From Moritella marina ATCC 15381 (GTDB lineage Bacteria > Pseudomonadota > Gammaproteobacteria > Enterobacterales > Moritellaceae), in contig NZ_CP044399.1 in NCBI RefSeq assembly GCF_008931805.1, positions 4,265,370 through 4,329,369 on the forward strand: DNA of 64,000 nucleotides, given 5' to 3'. The position numbers and the translations under genes were made by a program. This document shows, piece after piece, positions 1-10,936 of this stretch. Position 1 is the stretch's first letter, and every line of letters starts with the position of its first letter. The notes under the pieces were generated by a model. That model was not told the origin of the DNA. It did no database searches and saw only the letters and a program-made list of their open reading frames with translations.

Positions 1-227
1 GAAGACGTTCAGGTTATGGGTTATTAATCGAAATTAATCACGGAAATGGTCTGTCGTCACGTTATGCCCATTCCAAAGAGTTGATCGCTAAAGAAGGTGA
101 TGTGGTAGGTAAAGGGCAAACTATTGCTATTATGGGAAGTTCAGGGCGCTCTACTGGACCTCATGTGCACTACGAAGTGCTAAAATCGGGACGACAAGTC
201 GATCCTAAACGCTATGTTTATCGCTAA
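1..227 (+). CDS. M23-family metallopeptidase, C-terminal fragment
   Basis: The reading frame is open from the window edge to a TAA at 225-227 and encodes the last 74 or so residues of a peptidase M23 (LytM-like) domain. The sequence shows the metal-ligand region SRYAHS and the late motif GPHVHYEV, both typical of M23 enzymes, which cut peptidoglycan cross-links or act as inactive activators of amidases. The start and any N-terminal membrane or LysM part lie outside the window. It lies directly upstream of secA with a 46-bp gap, the place occupied by secM in E. coli. Whether the enzyme is active cannot be judged from the fragment. Confidence 0.85.
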   Translation, partial: RRSGYGLLIEINHGNGLSSRYAHSKELIAKEGDVVGKGQTIAIMGSSGRSTGPHVHYEVLKSGRQVDPKRYVYR

Positions 228-273
228 AATGCTTTAAATTTCAAATAGATTCACAATAACTTTTGGTCATAAA

Positions 274-2991
274 ATGTTAACTAATATAATTACAAAAATA
301 GTCGGTAGCCGCAATGACCGCATTTTAAAAAAATTGCACAAAGTTGTAAAACAAGTTAATCAATTAGAAGCAGATTTTGAAGTATTATCAGATGAAGAAC
401 TAAAAGCGAAAACGGTTGATTTTCAACAACGTTTCGCTGCTGGTGAATCACTTGATAGCATGTTAGCGGAAGCATTTGCGGTTGTACGTGAAGGTTCTAA
501 GCGTGTCTTTGGCATGCGTCACTTCGATGTACAGTTATTAGGTGGCATGGTTTTAAATAATAACCAGATCGCTGAAATGCGTACGGGTGAAGGTAAAACA
601 TTAACAGCTACGCTACCGGCTTATTTAAATGCCATAACAGGTAAAGGCGTACATATTATTACGGTGAATGATTACCTTGCTGCACGTGATGCGGAATGGA
701 ATCGTGAACTATTTGAATTTTTAGGACTAACAGTTGGCTTGAACGTGTCTGGCATGGATAACATGGCTAAACGCGAAGCATATGCTGCAGATGTGACTTA
801 CGGCACCAATAATGAATTTGGTTTTGATTATCTGCGTGACAACATGGCGTTTGAACCACAACAGCGTGTTATGCGCCCGTTATACTATGCGGTAATCGAT
901 GAAGTGGATTCAATCCTAATCGATGAAGCACGTACTCCGCTTATTATCTCTGGCCCAGCTGACGATAGTTCTGAATTGTATACCAAGATTAATACTATTA
1001 TTCCTTTGTTAGAGCAGCAAGAGCAGGAAGATACTGAAGAATATACCGGTGAAGGTCACTACACGGTTGACGAAAAGAACAAGCAAGTATTGTTGACTGA
1101 AAATGGTCAAATCAAAGTTGAAGAAATGCTGAAAGAACGTGGCTTATTAAGCGAAGAAGATTCTTTATTCTCAGCGGCTAATATTTCATTACTACATCAC
1201 ATTAATGCAGCATTGCGTGCGCATACTTTGTTTGAAAAAGATGTTGATTATATTGTCAGTGATGATGGCGAGATCGTTATTGTTGATGAGCACACTGGCC
1301 GTACTATGCCTGGTCGTCGCTGGTCTGAAGGTTTACATCAAGCGGTAGAAGCCCGCGAAGGTGTTAACATTCAAAACGAAAACCAAACATTAGCATCAAT
1401 TACTTTCCAGAATTATTTCCGTATGTATGACAAATTGTCAGGCATGACGGGTACTGCTGATACTGAAGCTTTCGAGTTCCAATCGATCTATAGCCTAGAA
1501 ACGGTGGTATTACCGACTAACAAGCCAATGGCGCGTAAAGACTTTGGTGATCTGGTTTACCTGACTGCGGATGAAAAGCATGTCGCGATCATTGAAGACA
1601 TTAAAGATTGCGTGAAGAGACAACAACCTGTCTTGGTTGGTACTGTCTCGATCGAGAGTTCTGAGTTACTGTCGAATCTACTGAAAAAAGACAAAATAAA
1701 ACATAACGTATTGAATGCTAAATTCCATGAACGTGAAGCTGAAATTGTCGCTGATGCGGGTCGTTCTGGTGCGGTAACTATCGCAACTAATATGGCCGGT
1801 CGTGGTACGGATATCGTGTTAGGTGGTAATTGGCAGACTGAAGTTGATAAATTGAAGAAACCAACAGAAGCGCAAATTGCACATATCAAATCAGAATGGC
1901 AAGTGCGTCATGATGCAGTATTAACAGCAGGTGGTTTACACATCATTGGTACTGAACGTCACGAATCTCGTCGTATTGATAACCAATTACGTGGTCGTTC
2001 TGGTCGTCAGGGTGATGCTGGTTCAACGCGTTTTTATCTATCAATGGCCGATCCACTTATGCGTATTTTCACCTCTGACCGTATCACTGGGATGATGAAG
2101 AAATTAGGCATGGAAGAAGGCGAAGCGATTGAGCATAAATGGGTAACACGTGCGATTGAAAATGCACAACGTAAAGTGGAAGGCCGTAACTTTGATATCC
2201 GTAAATCATTACTTGAATTCGATGATGTTGCCAATGACCAACGTAAAGTGGTTTATGAGCAACGTAACGAATTAATGGAAGCGGAAGATATCAGTGATAC
2301 TATGGTCGCGATCCGTGAAGACGTGCTTAATGCAGTCATGGATGCTTACATTCCACCACAATCATTACATGAAATGTGGGATATCTCCGGTCTAGAACAA
2401 CGTTTACGTGCTGACTTCATGCTTGAGCTTCCGATCCAACAATGGTTAGATGATGATAGTAAACTGTACGAAGAGCAAATTCGCGAACGTATTATGACGC
2501 AAGCTAACGAAGCTTACACAGCGAAAGAAGATGCTGTTGGTGCACAAGTGATCCGCCAGTTTGAAAAAGCGGTGATGTTACAAACATTAGACGGTTTATG
2601 GAAAGAGCATTTAGCGGCGATGGACCACCTACGTCAAGGTATTCATTTACGTGGCTATGCGCAGAAAAACCCGAAGCAAGAATACAAGCGCGAGTCGTTT
2701 GAATTGTTTACTGAAATGTTAGAGAACTTGAAATCAGATGTGGTTGGTGTGATCTCTAAAGTGCAGGTGCAAGCACCTGAAGATGTTGAAGCCGTTGAAG
2801 CACATCGTCGTCGTGGCGAATCGTTACCACAGAACATGAGCCACGCAACAGCTGAAAATCAATTGGCTGACGCATCTGCAGCTGATGCAGCTGAAACGTT
2901 TGTGCGCCAAGGTCAGAAAGTAGGTCGTAACGATCCATGTCCTTGTGGTTCAGGGGCTAAATTCAAACAGTGTCATGGTAAATTAAGCTAA
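274..2991 (+). CDS. secA: Preprotein translocase ATPase SecA
   Basis: This is the motor ATPase that drives unfolded preproteins through SecYEG, shuttling between cytosol and inner membrane. At 905 residues it has full family length. The Walker A motif is MRTGEGKT at residues 102-109, with the DEAD-like motif in [16 protein letters not shown] near residue 210 and the second motor motif in [10 protein letters not shown]. The C-terminus carries the zinc-binding, SecB-contacting tail [17 protein letters not shown] (Cys-X-Cys-X8-Cys-His). The ATG has only a weak Shine-Dalgarno sequence. A strong hairpin terminator follows, so secA appears to end its transcription unit here. Confidence 0.98.
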   Translation: MLTNIITKIVGSRNDRILKKLHKVVKQVNQLEADFEVLSDEELKAKTVDFQQRFAAGESLDSMLAEAFAVVREGSKRVFGMRHFDVQLLGGMVLNNNQIAEMRTGEGKTLTATLPAYLNAITGKGVHIITVNDYLAARDAEWNRELFEFLGLTVGLNVSGMDNMAKREAYAADVTYGTNNEFGFDYLRDNMAFEPQQRVMRPLYYAVIDEVDSILIDEARTPLIISGPADDSSELYTKINTIIPLLEQQEQEDTEEYTGEGHYTVDEKNKQVLLTENGQIKVEEMLKERGLLSEEDSLFSAANISLLHHINAALRAHTLFEKDVDYIVSDDGEIVIVDEHTGRTMPGRRWSEGLHQAVEAREGVNIQNENQTLASITFQNYFRMYDKLSGMTGTADTEAFEFQSIYSLETVVLPTNKPMARKDFGDLVYLTADEKHVAIIEDIKDCVKRQQPVLVGTVSIESSELLSNLLKKDKIKHNVLNAKFHEREAEIVADAGRSGAVTIATNMAGRGTDIVLGGNWQTEVDKLKKPTEAQIAHIKSEWQVRHDAVLTAGGLHIIGTERHESRRIDNQLRGRSGRQGDAGSTRFYLSMADPLMRIFTSDRITGMMKKLGMEEGEAIEHKWVTRAIENAQRKVEGRNFDIRKSLLEFDDVANDQRKVVYEQRNELMEAEDISDTMVAIREDVLNAVMDAYIPPQSLHEMWDISGLEQRLRADFMLELPIQQWLDDDSKLYEEQIRERIMTQANEAYTAKEDAVGAQVIRQFEKAVMLQTLDGLWKEHLAAMDHLRQGIHLRGYAQKNPKQEYKRESFELFTEMLENLKSDVVGVISKVQVQAPEDVEAVEAHRRRGESLPQNMSHATAENQLADASAADAAETFVRQGQKVGRNDPCPCGSGAKFKQCHGKLS

Positions 2992-3023
2992 TAACGCTCA
3001 CTAACCGATACTAGATTAAAATC

Positions 3024-3058
3024 AAAAGCGCTAAAGCAGCAATGTTTTAGCGCTTTTT
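3024..3058 (+). terminator. Rho-independent terminator after secA
   Basis: A hairpin with 12-bp arms (AAAAGCGCTAAA paired with TTTAGCGCTTTT) and a loop of about 10 nt is followed by a T run, 33 bp past the secA stop. Confidence 0.85.
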
Positions 3059-3101
3059 GTTAACTGTCATTTAATGATTTAAATTTATAAGAGAATACAC
3101 C

Positions 3102-3494
3102 ATGAAAATAGTCCATGTTGCAGCGGGTATCATCGTTCGTGATCAGCAAGTATTTATCAGTAAGCGTAACTCAGAGCAGCACCAAGGTAACAAATGGGAA
3201 TTTCCAGGTGGTAAGGTGGAATCTGGCGAATCTGTGCTTGAAGCGCTAACCAGAGAGCTTAAAGAAGAGGTAAATCTTGATGTACTTAATGCCGACGCAT
3301 TTCACCAGCTAGAATTTGATTATGGCGATAAAATCGTACAATTGGATTTTTATCTTGTCAATGATTTTACAGGTGTAGGAAAAGGCCTTGAAGGGCAGCA
3401 AACTGCGTGGGTTAATATTAGCGAATTAGCGGATTATAACTTCCCTGCAGCGAATCAAGTGATTGTTGAGATGTTAATGACTCAGTTTGCCTGA
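3102..3494 (+). CDS. mutT: 8-oxo-dGTP diphosphatase MutT (Nudix)
   Basis: MutT hydrolyses 8-oxo-dGTP to the monophosphate and so prevents A:T to C:G transversions. The protein is 130 residues, normal for the family. The Nudix box runs from GGKVESGE to RELKEEVNL, with the metal-binding REL-EE core intact; the Gly usually found after EEV is Asn here. The N-terminus (KIVHVAAGIIVRDQQVFISKR) matches the MutT start. It is monocistronic between the secA terminator and a perfect inverted repeat overlapping its own stop, and is convergent with yacG. The position after secA matches E. coli. Confidence 0.95.
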   Translation: MKIVHVAAGIIVRDQQVFISKRNSEQHQGNKWEFPGGKVESGESVLEALTRELKEEVNLDVLNADAFHQLEFDYGDKIVQLDFYLVNDFTGVGKGLEGQQTAWVNISELADYNFPAANQVIVEMLMTQFA

Positions 3495-3505
3495 GTCATT
3501 AACAT
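3471..3505. terminator. Perfect 15-bp inverted repeat overlapping the mutT stop codon
   Basis: ATGTTAATGACTCAG (3471-3485) and its exact reverse complement (3491-3505) are separated by TTTGC. The left arm and loop encode the last mutT codons and the TGA lies in the loop/right arm. There is no good T run on either side. It could be a bidirectional terminator between convergent mutT and yacG or an mRNA 3'-end stabiliser. Confidence 0.55.
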
Positions 3506-3540
3506 ATGATGTTTAACGTAGGATGCTTTGACGTTTAGTG

Positions 3541-3726
3541 CTAATCGAACTCGTAACCTTTAGGCTGGAGTTCTTGTGGTGAAACATCTTCACCGGGGAT
3601 AGCACGCTCTTCACTTGCCCATTCACCAAGATCAATCAGTTTGCAACGGTCACTGCAAAACGGGCGAAATTTATTAGTAGCGACCCATTCAACGGGTTTT
3701 TGACAGGTTGGGCAATTTACTTGCAT
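3541..3726 (-). CDS. yacG: DNA gyrase inhibitor / zinc-ribbon protein YacG
   Basis: The 61-residue protein has the YacG zinc ribbon: CPTC at the N-terminus and FCSDRC in the middle, four cysteines that bind zinc. In E. coli YacG binds GyrB and inhibits gyrase. The acidic C-terminal tail is also typical. The start has a good ribosome-binding site (AGGAT, 6 nt before ATG). It lies 33 bp downstream of coaE in the same orientation, the usual coaE-yacG arrangement, and is probably the last gene of the pilABCD-coaE-yacG run. Confidence 0.93.
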   Translation of the reverse strand: MQVNCPTCQKPVEWVATNKFRPFCSDRCKLIDLGEWASEERAIPGEDVSPQELQPKGYEFD

Positions 3727-3759
3727 GGTATATCCTAAATAAATAGAGCTTGAAAGTAG

Positions 3760-4365
3760 CTAGTCTGCCATGGCAGCTGCTGCTAATTCAAGAAATTTCT
3801 GATGTAACACAGCAGCATCTTTGCTGACTTGTTGACGGTCGTTATTCACAATGACTGAATCAGCTGCAGCGAGACGTTGTTCACGTGTGGCTTGTGATTG
3901 CAATATGGCTGAGGCTTGTTGTACTGAGACATTATCGCGAGCAATTGTTCGCGCTATCTGAACTTGTTCTGCCACATCGACAACCAGCACGTGATCGCAT
4001 AATGTAGTCAGGTTATTTTCCACTAACAGTGGCACTACTAGCAGGGTGTAAAGTGAATCGCTAGCGGCCAATTGCGCTAATAATTCAGTCCTAATCATGG
4101 GGTGTAATAAATCATTTAACCACTGTTTGTTGGCATTATCAGAAAATATTTTATCACGTAATAATCCACGATTTAAACTGCCGTTATCGAGTAATATGCT
4201 CGAACCAAAGTGTGCACTGATTTGTGCTAAACCGTCACTACCAACGGCGACAACTTCTCTTGCAACTATATCAGCATCAACGACATTAATGCCTTGTGCG
4301 GCAATCATATCGGCGACAGTGGTTTTACCTGATGCGATCCCACCGGTTAATCCTACAACATACAT
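3760..4365 (-). CDS. coaE: Dephospho-CoA kinase CoaE
   Basis: CoaE phosphorylates the 3'-hydroxyl of dephospho-CoA, the last step of coenzyme A synthesis. The P-loop GLTGGIASGKTT stands at the N-terminus, and the family motif DADIVAREVV follows. The length of 201 residues is normal (E. coli 206). It sits between pilD and yacG on the minus strand, the conserved pilBCD-coaE-yacG order of gammaproteobacteria, with a 49-bp gap to pilD, so co-transcription with the pilus genes is likely. Confidence 0.96.
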   Translation of the reverse strand: MYVVGLTGGIASGKTTVADMIAAQGINVVDADIVAREVVAVGSDGLAQISAHFGSSILLDNGSLNRGLLRDKIFSDNANKQWLNDLLHPMIRTELLAQLAASDSLYTLLVVPLLVENNLTTLCDHVLVVDVAEQVQIARTIARDNVSVQQASAILQSQATREQRLAAADSVIVNNDRQQVSKDAAVLHQKFLELAAAAMAD

Positions 4366-4414
4366 AGCGACTGGCCTTAATAAGTGATTGAATAAATGTT
4401 TTGAATAAATAGAT

Positions 4415-5305
4415 TTAATAAATAAAATTAATTAAATAGAAATCAACAATCTGGTCGCCCCAGATAAGGTACAACCAACCAGCAATCGCTAAGTAAGGAC
4501 CAAATGGGATTGGGTTGCCTTGGGTATGTTTCTTCAATGCTATTTGGCTAATGCCTATGATTGCCCCAGCAAAAGAAGACAGTAGTACGATAGCTAGAAT
4601 TGATTGCCAACCGAACCACGCCCCAAACGCAGCGAGCAGTTTAAAATCACCGTAACCCATGCCTTCCTTACCGGTAAGTAGTTTAAAACCCCAATAAACC
4701 GACCACAATGACAGATAACCAACAATAGCACCGATAATGGCATCAGATGGTGTTACCCAAGCATAATTAACGTTTAGAAATAACCCGAGCCATACCAGTG
4801 GCAAGGTTATTTGATCAGGCAGTAACATCTTATCTATATCGATAAAAGTCAGTGCGACTAAGGTCCAGGTTAAGATCAATGCACCCGCTAATTGAATACC
4901 GTAGGGGATGTATAAAGCCACTACCAGCGATAACAATCCGGTCAATAGCTCAATACTTGGATAACGGGCTGAAATGGGATTAGCACAACTGCTGCATTTC
5001 CCTCTTAATATTAGCCAACTGATCACCGGAATATTTTCTAATGCGGTAATTTGATGCTCGCACTTAGGGCAAGCTGAGCGGGGTAATAATAAGTTAAATT
5101 TAGCTAATGATTTAGAGTTGGCTTCAGCTGTTTTACATTCATCACTAAAATAAACACTGCATTCTTCTTTCCACTCACTTTCCATCATCATTGGCAAACG
5201 GTAGATGACGACATTCAAGAAACTACCGACAAGCAGACCGAGAAGGGCAACCGTTAACCATAATAGCCAAGGAGTGAGTTGAAAGAGTAGCGCTAAGTCT
5301 TGCAT
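4415..5305 (-). CDS. pilD: Type IV prepilin peptidase / N-methyltransferase PilD
   Basis: PilD is an inner-membrane aspartyl protease that removes the leader of type IV prepilins and pseudopilins and N-methylates the new N-terminus. The protein has 296 residues with multiple membrane segments. The cytosolic zinc-binding cysteines are present as CPKC (79, 82) and CSSC (104, 107). The two catalytic aspartates are in DIDKMLLPD and the GYGDFK motif. It ends the pilA-B-C-D run and probably also processes type II secretion pseudopilins encoded elsewhere. Confidence 0.96.
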   Translation of the reverse strand: MQDLALLFQLTPWLLWLTVALLGLLVGSFLNVVIYRLPMMMESEWKEECSVYFSDECKTAEANSKSLAKFNLLLPRSACPKCEHQITALENIPVISWLILRGKCSSCANPISARYPSIELLTGLLSLVVALYIPYGIQLAGALILTWTLVALTFIDIDKMLLPDQITLPLVWLGLFLNVNYAWVTPSDAIIGAIVGYLSLWSVYWGFKLLTGKEGMGYGDFKLLAAFGAWFGWQSILAIVLLSSFAGAIIGISQIALKKHTQGNPIPFGPYLAIAGWLYLIWGDQIVDFYLINFIY

Positions 5306-5421
5306 TTTAATTACCTGTACCGATCGGATGAGAGATAAATGTTAATTGAAATAAGATGATAGCAAACTCGCCACTGAAAAGCTGTTAAAGCGACAAGCAA
5401 TGCCCATGTTGTGACAATCAA

Positions 5422-6675
5422 TTACATAATACTGCCCATTTCAAAGATAGGGAGATACATCGCAATCACTAGGCCGCCAATGACGACACCGAGTACGACC
5501 ATGATCATGGGTTCGATTAAGCTGGTTAGCCCATCAACGGCATCATCAACTTGCTGTTCATAAATGTGTGCGACTTTGGCTAACATATCATCGAGGGAAC
5601 CTGACTCTTCGCCTATCATCACCATTTGCGTCACCATATCTGGAAATAGGTTGGTTGAACGCATCGCGATGTGCATCTGTAATCCGGCGATCACTTCATT
5701 ACGCATATCCATGACTGCATTTTTATAGATAATATTACCCGATGCACCCGCAGCAGAAGTCAGTGAGTCAACGAGAGGGATACCTGCGGCAAACGTCGTT
5801 GATAGGGTTCTGGCAAAACGAGCCATAGCGCCTTTGTGCATTATCGGTCCGATCGCTGGTATCTTGAGGATAGTACGCTCAGTAATGTGTTTAACTTTTA
5901 TCGAACGCTTATTGGCTTTGAGATAGGTAAAAGGTAATCCGAATAATACCCCGATGACTAAATACCAAAACTGACTAACAAAATCAGAAATCGACAGTAC
6001 AAATAAGGTAAAAGGCGGCAGTTCGGCGCCAAAACTGGCGAAGATATCTTTGAATTGTGGGATGACATACAGTAATAAAATCAAGGTGACGACAACCGCA
6101 ACCGCGACGACCATGATCGGATAGAACATGGCTTTTTTAATTTTTGATTTGAGTGCTTCGGCTTTTTCTTTATAAGTGGCAATACGATCATAAATACTGT
6201 CCAATGAACCGGACTGTTCACCTGCGCTGATCAAGTCACAATATAAATCATCAAAATAGAGTGGATGTTTACGTAGGGTATCTGAAAGGGTTGTACCTGT
6301 TGCGACCTCGGCTGCCACCTCACCGATTAACGAACGCATGGTAGGATTGTCATGACTGCGGGCTATAATTTCTAGGCTCTGTACTAAAGGTACTCCGGCA
6401 TTAAGCATGGTGGAAATTTGTCTTGAGATAACGGCAATATCCATCGGTTTAATTTTCTTGGTCGCAACCGAGAATAACCCTGTTGATTTACGCTTGGCTT
6501 TTAAAACATTGATCCCCTGACGGCGGAGTTCAACCTTCAGGTTACTGATGCTTTCGGCTTGCATTTCACCACTGATTTTTTTGCCTTTACGGTTCACGCC
6601 TTGCCAGTTATATGGATAGCGTTTTTTTACTGCTGATTGGGGGCGACTATGGGTTTTTTTGGTTACAGCGACCAT
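5422..6675 (-). CDS. pilC: Type IV pilus inner-membrane platform protein PilC
   Basis: PilC is the polytopic platform that couples the PilB/PilT ATPases to pilin insertion and removal. The protein has 417 residues with two repeated T2SSF domains (roughly residues 75-200 and 280-405), each ending in hydrophobic membrane segments. Motifs such as SGSLDSIYDRIATYKE and SGSLDDMLAKVAHIYE show the internal duplication. It is separated from pilB by 131 bp holding a hexamer microsatellite, and from pilD by 116 bp, so these genes are not tightly packed. Confidence 0.96.
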   Translation of the reverse strand: MVAVTKKTHSRPQSAVKKRYPYNWQGVNRKGKKISGEMQAESISNLKVELRRQGINVLKAKRKSTGLFSVATKKIKPMDIAVISRQISTMLNAGVPLVQSLEIIARSHDNPTMRSLIGEVAAEVATGTTLSDTLRKHPLYFDDLYCDLISAGEQSGSLDSIYDRIATYKEKAEALKSKIKKAMFYPIMVVAVAVVVTLILLLYVIPQFKDIFASFGAELPPFTLFVLSISDFVSQFWYLVIGVLFGLPFTYLKANKRSIKVKHITERTILKIPAIGPIMHKGAMARFARTLSTTFAAGIPLVDSLTSAAGASGNIIYKNAVMDMRNEVIAGLQMHIAMRSTNLFPDMVTQMVMIGEESGSLDDMLAKVAHIYEQQVDDAVDGLTSLIEPMIMVVLGVVIGGLVIAMYLPIFEMGSIM

Positions 6676-6748
6676 GATGCTATCCTTAGCGAATGGTGGA
6701 CGATAAGATCCTTGTTAAACAAAGGATTCCTTGCCTATGTTATTTTAA

Positions 6749-6784
6749 TTTCTATTTCTATTTCTATTTCTATCTCTATCTCTG
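6749..6784. repeat. Hexanucleotide microsatellite (TTTCTA-type, 6 units)
   Basis: Four exact TTTCTA units (6749-6772) are followed by TCTCTA and TCTCTG. It lies in the 131-bp gap between pilB stop and pilC start, and so in the pilC leader on the minus strand. Copy number changes would alter leader length but not a reading frame. Confidence 0.85.
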
Positions 6785-6806
6785 TTTATTTTAGTGTCAG
6801 CGCACA

Positions 6807-8510
6807 TTAATGACTGGTAATACGTTCGACTTCGAGCAAGCTAGTGACGCCGTCGATGACTTTTTGCAGTGCTGATTGGCGTAAGGTATCCATGCCTTCT
6901 TGCTGAGCTTGCGACCCGAGTTCCAAGGAGTTGCTGCCGGTTAAGATCATGCGGGCGATCTTATCTGACATCGGCATTACTTCGTAGATGCCCACGCGCC
7001 CTTTATAACCTTTGGTACATTGCTTACAGCCGATCGCTTTAAACGGCGTAATACCTAGATCAATCTGCTGTTGGTTAAAACCAAGTTTAGCTAATTCGAA
7101 CGCTGGAATATCTTCAGGTTGTTTGCATTCATTACAGAGTCGACGACCTAGGCGCTGAGCGATGATCAAACTCACGGACGAACCAATGTTGTAAGCAGGT
7201 ACCCCCATATTTGATAAACGCGTTAGTGTCTCTGCAGCGGAGTTGGTATGTAATGTTGATAAGACTAAGTGACCGGTTTGCGCCGCTTTGATGGCAATCT
7301 CTGCTGTTTCAATATCGCGGATCTCACCGACCATCACCACATCTGGATCTTGACGTAAAAATGATCGCAATGCGGTGGGGAAGGTCAATCCAGCTTTTAG
7401 GTTGATTTGTACCTGGTTGATACCGGAGAGGTTGATTTCGATCGGATCCTCGGCAGTGGAGATGTTGCGCTCAACGGTGTTGAGAATATTCAGTCCACTG
7501 TAAAGTGAAACTGTTTTACCACTACCTGTGGGGCCTGTGATCAAGATCATGCCTTGTGGCTTTTGTAATGCTTTAAGGTAAAGATCTTTTTGCTTATTGT
7601 CATAACCAAGAATATCGATATTGAGGCTAGCTTGGTTAGAATCTAAGATCCGCATTACCACTTTTTCACCCCACATCGTTGGCAGGGTGCTAACGCGTAG
7701 ATCAACCGATTTGTTTTTCGATAATTTTAATTTGATACGGCCATCTTGCGGGATCCGCCGTTCGGCGATATCAAGTTGTGCCATGACTTTTAACCGCGCT
7801 GAAAAACGCATGGCTAAGTTTACCGGTGGCGATACCATTTCATGTAAGATCCCATCGATACGAAAACGTACACGGTATTTAAATTCATAGGGTTCAAAGT
7901 GAATGTCGGATGCGCCTTTTTTGATCGCATCCAAGAGGATCTTATTCACAAATTTAACAATCGGGGCATCGTCATTACTGTCTTTATTTTCTTGATCTAA
8001 GCGTGATTCGCTATTATCAACTTCCAAGTCATCGATATCGGTATCGTTAAGATCGCCTAGGGCATCAATGTCATTTTCTAATACGCTTTCTAAGGCTTTT
8101 TGTAATTGCAGTTCATCAACCAGTAATACTTCGGTATGTAAGCTAAAGCTAAAGGCAAATTCTTCTAATGCGCTGACATTAGTCGGATCGGACATGGCCA
8201 GATATAAGGTTTGTCCTTGCACATAGATAGGCAGTGCATGGTGTTTTTCGATGAGTTTTTCATTGAGCAGGTTGCTGGGGATTTCTTCGAGCTTAAAGGT
8301 ATCTAAATCAAGTAAGGGCACACCGTATTCACGCTCGAGTAATTTGGCTAATACCTGACTGTCGATGATATTACTGTCGACGAGTAGGGTTGTGAAGGCT
8401 TTACCTTCCAGTTTAGCGCTTTGCAGAAGCTGGGGGATCTCTTCTACAGCGAGGTATGCATGGGCGACCAGGCTGTGTGCCAGGCCGCTCGCGTTATGCT
8501 TGTGTTGCAT
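6807..8510 (-). CDS. pilB: Type IV pilus assembly (extension) ATPase PilB
   Basis: PilB is the cytoplasmic hexameric ATPase that powers pilus extension. The protein has 567 residues. A T2SSE N-terminal domain occupies about residues 20-150, followed by an acidic linker (about 148-180). The ATPase core has Walker A GPTGSGKT at 326-333, followed by the Asp box and Walker B (VVMVGEIRD) and the His box (STLHTNSA). A tetracysteine zinc motif (CNEC ... CKQC) lies near the C-terminus. The ATG is 6 bp after the pilA stop and lacks a clear ribosome-binding site, which suggests translational coupling to pilA. Confidence 0.96.
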   Translation of the reverse strand: MQHKHNASGLAHSLVAHAYLAVEEIPQLLQSAKLEGKAFTTLLVDSNIIDSQVLAKLLEREYGVPLLDLDTFKLEEIPSNLLNEKLIEKHHALPIYVQGQTLYLAMSDPTNVSALEEFAFSFSLHTEVLLVDELQLQKALESVLENDIDALGDLNDTDIDDLEVDNSESRLDQENKDSNDDAPIVKFVNKILLDAIKKGASDIHFEPYEFKYRVRFRIDGILHEMVSPPVNLAMRFSARLKVMAQLDIAERRIPQDGRIKLKLSKNKSVDLRVSTLPTMWGEKVVMRILDSNQASLNIDILGYDNKQKDLYLKALQKPQGMILITGPTGSGKTVSLYSGLNILNTVERNISTAEDPIEINLSGINQVQINLKAGLTFPTALRSFLRQDPDVVMVGEIRDIETAEIAIKAAQTGHLVLSTLHTNSAAETLTRLSNMGVPAYNIGSSVSLIIAQRLGRRLCNECKQPEDIPAFELAKLGFNQQQIDLGITPFKAIGCKQCTKGYKGRVGIYEVMPMSDKIARMILTGSNSLELGSQAQQEGMDTLRQSALQKVIDGVTSLLEVERITSH

Positions 8511-8516
8511 GAGGGC

Positions 8517-8963
8517 TTAGCAGTAGCCAGCGTCACCACAAGTACCACCTTGTGACCAAGCTACTCGACCTGCAGTGTCTACTGTTGCTGTTAAGGTGTA
8601 GGTCACGGGAGTAGTTTCTGTATTTGAAGCTGTAATTGTAGCGCCACTTGTTGTTACTGCATATACAGTACTTTTTACTTTGCCATAACCCGTGGAGTCA
8701 TCAGCAGGAATACCTTTTTTGCCAGCTTTACCACATCCTGCAATGGTATCAGAAAATGATGATAACCCTTCTAGTTGGGCACAAAGTTCTACAGCTGTTT
8801 TGATTGGTCCGGTTGCAGCTATAACTTCAGCGAACTCTGCTCGTTTGGTATAATTCTGATAAGCAGGCATGCCTACACCCGCCAAAATAGCCACAATTGC
8901 TACTACGATCATCAATTCTATTAACGTAAAACCTTGTTGCTGTGCTTTTTGTTGTACTCTCAT
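8517..8963 (-). CDS. pilA: Type IV major pilin PilA (prepilin)
   Basis: This is the structural subunit of the type IV pilus. The protein has 148 residues. A short basic leader ending in Gly11 precedes [16 protein letters not shown], the canonical PilD cleavage/methylation site with Glu at +5 of the mature protein. The mature pilin has cysteines at 61, 77, 142 and 148; the last pair, in CGDAGYC, would make the small C-terminal disulfide loop (D-region). The ribosome-binding site AAGGAT stands 7 nt before ATG. It is the first gene of pilABCD. Confidence 0.95.
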   Translation of the reverse strand: MRVQQKAQQQGFTLIELMIVVAIVAILAGVGMPAYQNYTKRAEFAEVIAATGPIKTAVELCAQLEGLSSFSDTIAGCGKAGKKGIPADDSTGYGKVKSTVYAVTTSGATITASNTETTPVTYTLTATVDTAGRVAWSQGGTCGDAGYC

Positions 8964-9285
8964 TTTTTATATCCTTATAAAAATTACCAAATAGTCCTTT
9001 ACTCATCACAAGGTATCAAATGGTATGAGGCATCTGATGAGCTGGATTTATTTAAACCTTTATTTAACATTTTGTATACATAAGTTTAACGATCGAGATC
9101 GAGTTATACGACAATCTGTCTGGATAATCGCTTGATTTATTGACATATAATTGTCTTGTACTAAGGTTTTGGGAGTATATTTGAGATGATTAGAAGGTTA
9201 TTTCTAGATGAATGACTAAATAGGGAGTAGGAGATAGGTATTAATTTTATTTTAACGAATGGGCTCGTTATTTACATTAAGTGTT
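8964..9285. other. Intergenic region upstream of pilA, no gene seen
   Basis: This is AT-rich sequence between the pilA start and the nadC terminator. It should hold the pilA promoter on the minus strand. I looked for the sigma-54 TGGC-N8-TGC pattern common to pilA promoters and did not see a convincing match. No ORF with a ribosome-binding site was found. Confidence 0.5.
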
Positions 9286-9314
9286 AAAAGCACTGCCTCA
9301 TTAGTGGCAGTGCT
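9286..9314 (-). terminator. Rho-independent terminator after nadC
   Basis: Arms AGCACTGCC and GGCAGTGCT (9 bp) with an 8-nt loop are followed on the minus strand by TTTT. It lies about 70 bp beyond the nadC stop and insulates pilA from nadC. Confidence 0.75.
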
Positions 9315-9386
9315 CAATATTTTACTACTACTTTAGAACGGATAAGGTTATCTCGTTCTACTGTAATGCTGATTATTAAACTGAGA

Positions 9387-10253
<867 letters not shown>

Positions 10254-10760
10254 CTAATATTCACTTAGCGTGAGGGTTTTGCCTTGCTGGACTAATTTAA
10301 CTTGTTTCAATGCATTCATACCCAGCAGAATTGTATCACCATCCATATAAGGATTGATATTGGCACCGAGGTCGTAAAGCGTTAACTTACCAACCGATAA
10401 GCTATCTAAGCGAGTTGAAAATACTTCAATCACGCCATTAGCGGTATTGACTGATTGACTATAGCCAGCGGTTAGGCCGATCTGTTCGGCGACGTGTGCC
10501 GGTATTGAAACCTGCGTGGCGCCCGTATCGAGTAAAAATTTTACCTGATAACCATTTATATAACCATGAGTAACATAGTGTCCGGCACGATTTTGTTGCA
10601 GCATCACCACTGCATTGCCATTTTGGTGGTAACTTTCTGGGTTACTATTGGGGTTTTGCTGGTTCGATAAATAATTATCGAAGAATAGCGTCAGGACAAT
10701 TAACCCACTTATCCAGGCGATATAAGTCATGGCTTTGGCTATTTTTTGATTTCCATCCAT
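10254..10760 (-). CDS. Retropepsin-like aspartic protease, membrane anchored
   Basis: The 168-residue protein has one N-terminal membrane segment (about residues 12-28) and then a single aspartic-protease half-domain. The active-site motif is FLLDTGATQVSIP, the D-T/S-G triad of retropepsins, and GMNAL near the C-terminus fits the TIGR02281 'clan AA aspartic protease' family. Such proteins would have to dimerise to form an active site. The substrate is unknown. It is probably co-transcribed with nadC and diverges from ampD. I infer a periplasm-facing protease domain from the anchor topology. Confidence 0.8.
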   Translation of the reverse strand: MDGNQKIAKAMTYIAWISGLIVLTLFFDNYLSNQQNPNSNPESYHQNGNAVVMLQQNRAGHYVTHGYINGYQVKFLLDTGATQVSIPAHVAEQIGLTAGYSQSVNTANGVIEVFSTRLDSLSVGKLTLYDLGANINPYMDGDTILLGMNALKQVKLVQQGKTLTLSEY

Positions 10761-10936
10761 TAGCTTTCTCCATTCTAAACGAGGTATTTTACCGATGTAG
10801 TTCTGTATTTTACGGATAGAACTATGTTATTGCTAACGATATCATTGTAAAGTGAGGCTATTGTAGCTAGTCGTTATTGTAACGAGTAGCTTTGACTCGG
10901 ATTAAATTTGATTATAAGTCAGAAGGTATAAATACA

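Noticed and set aside
8827-9009. 60-codon ORF across the pilA start
   Set aside because: It overlaps the prepilin leader in another frame and has no family features.
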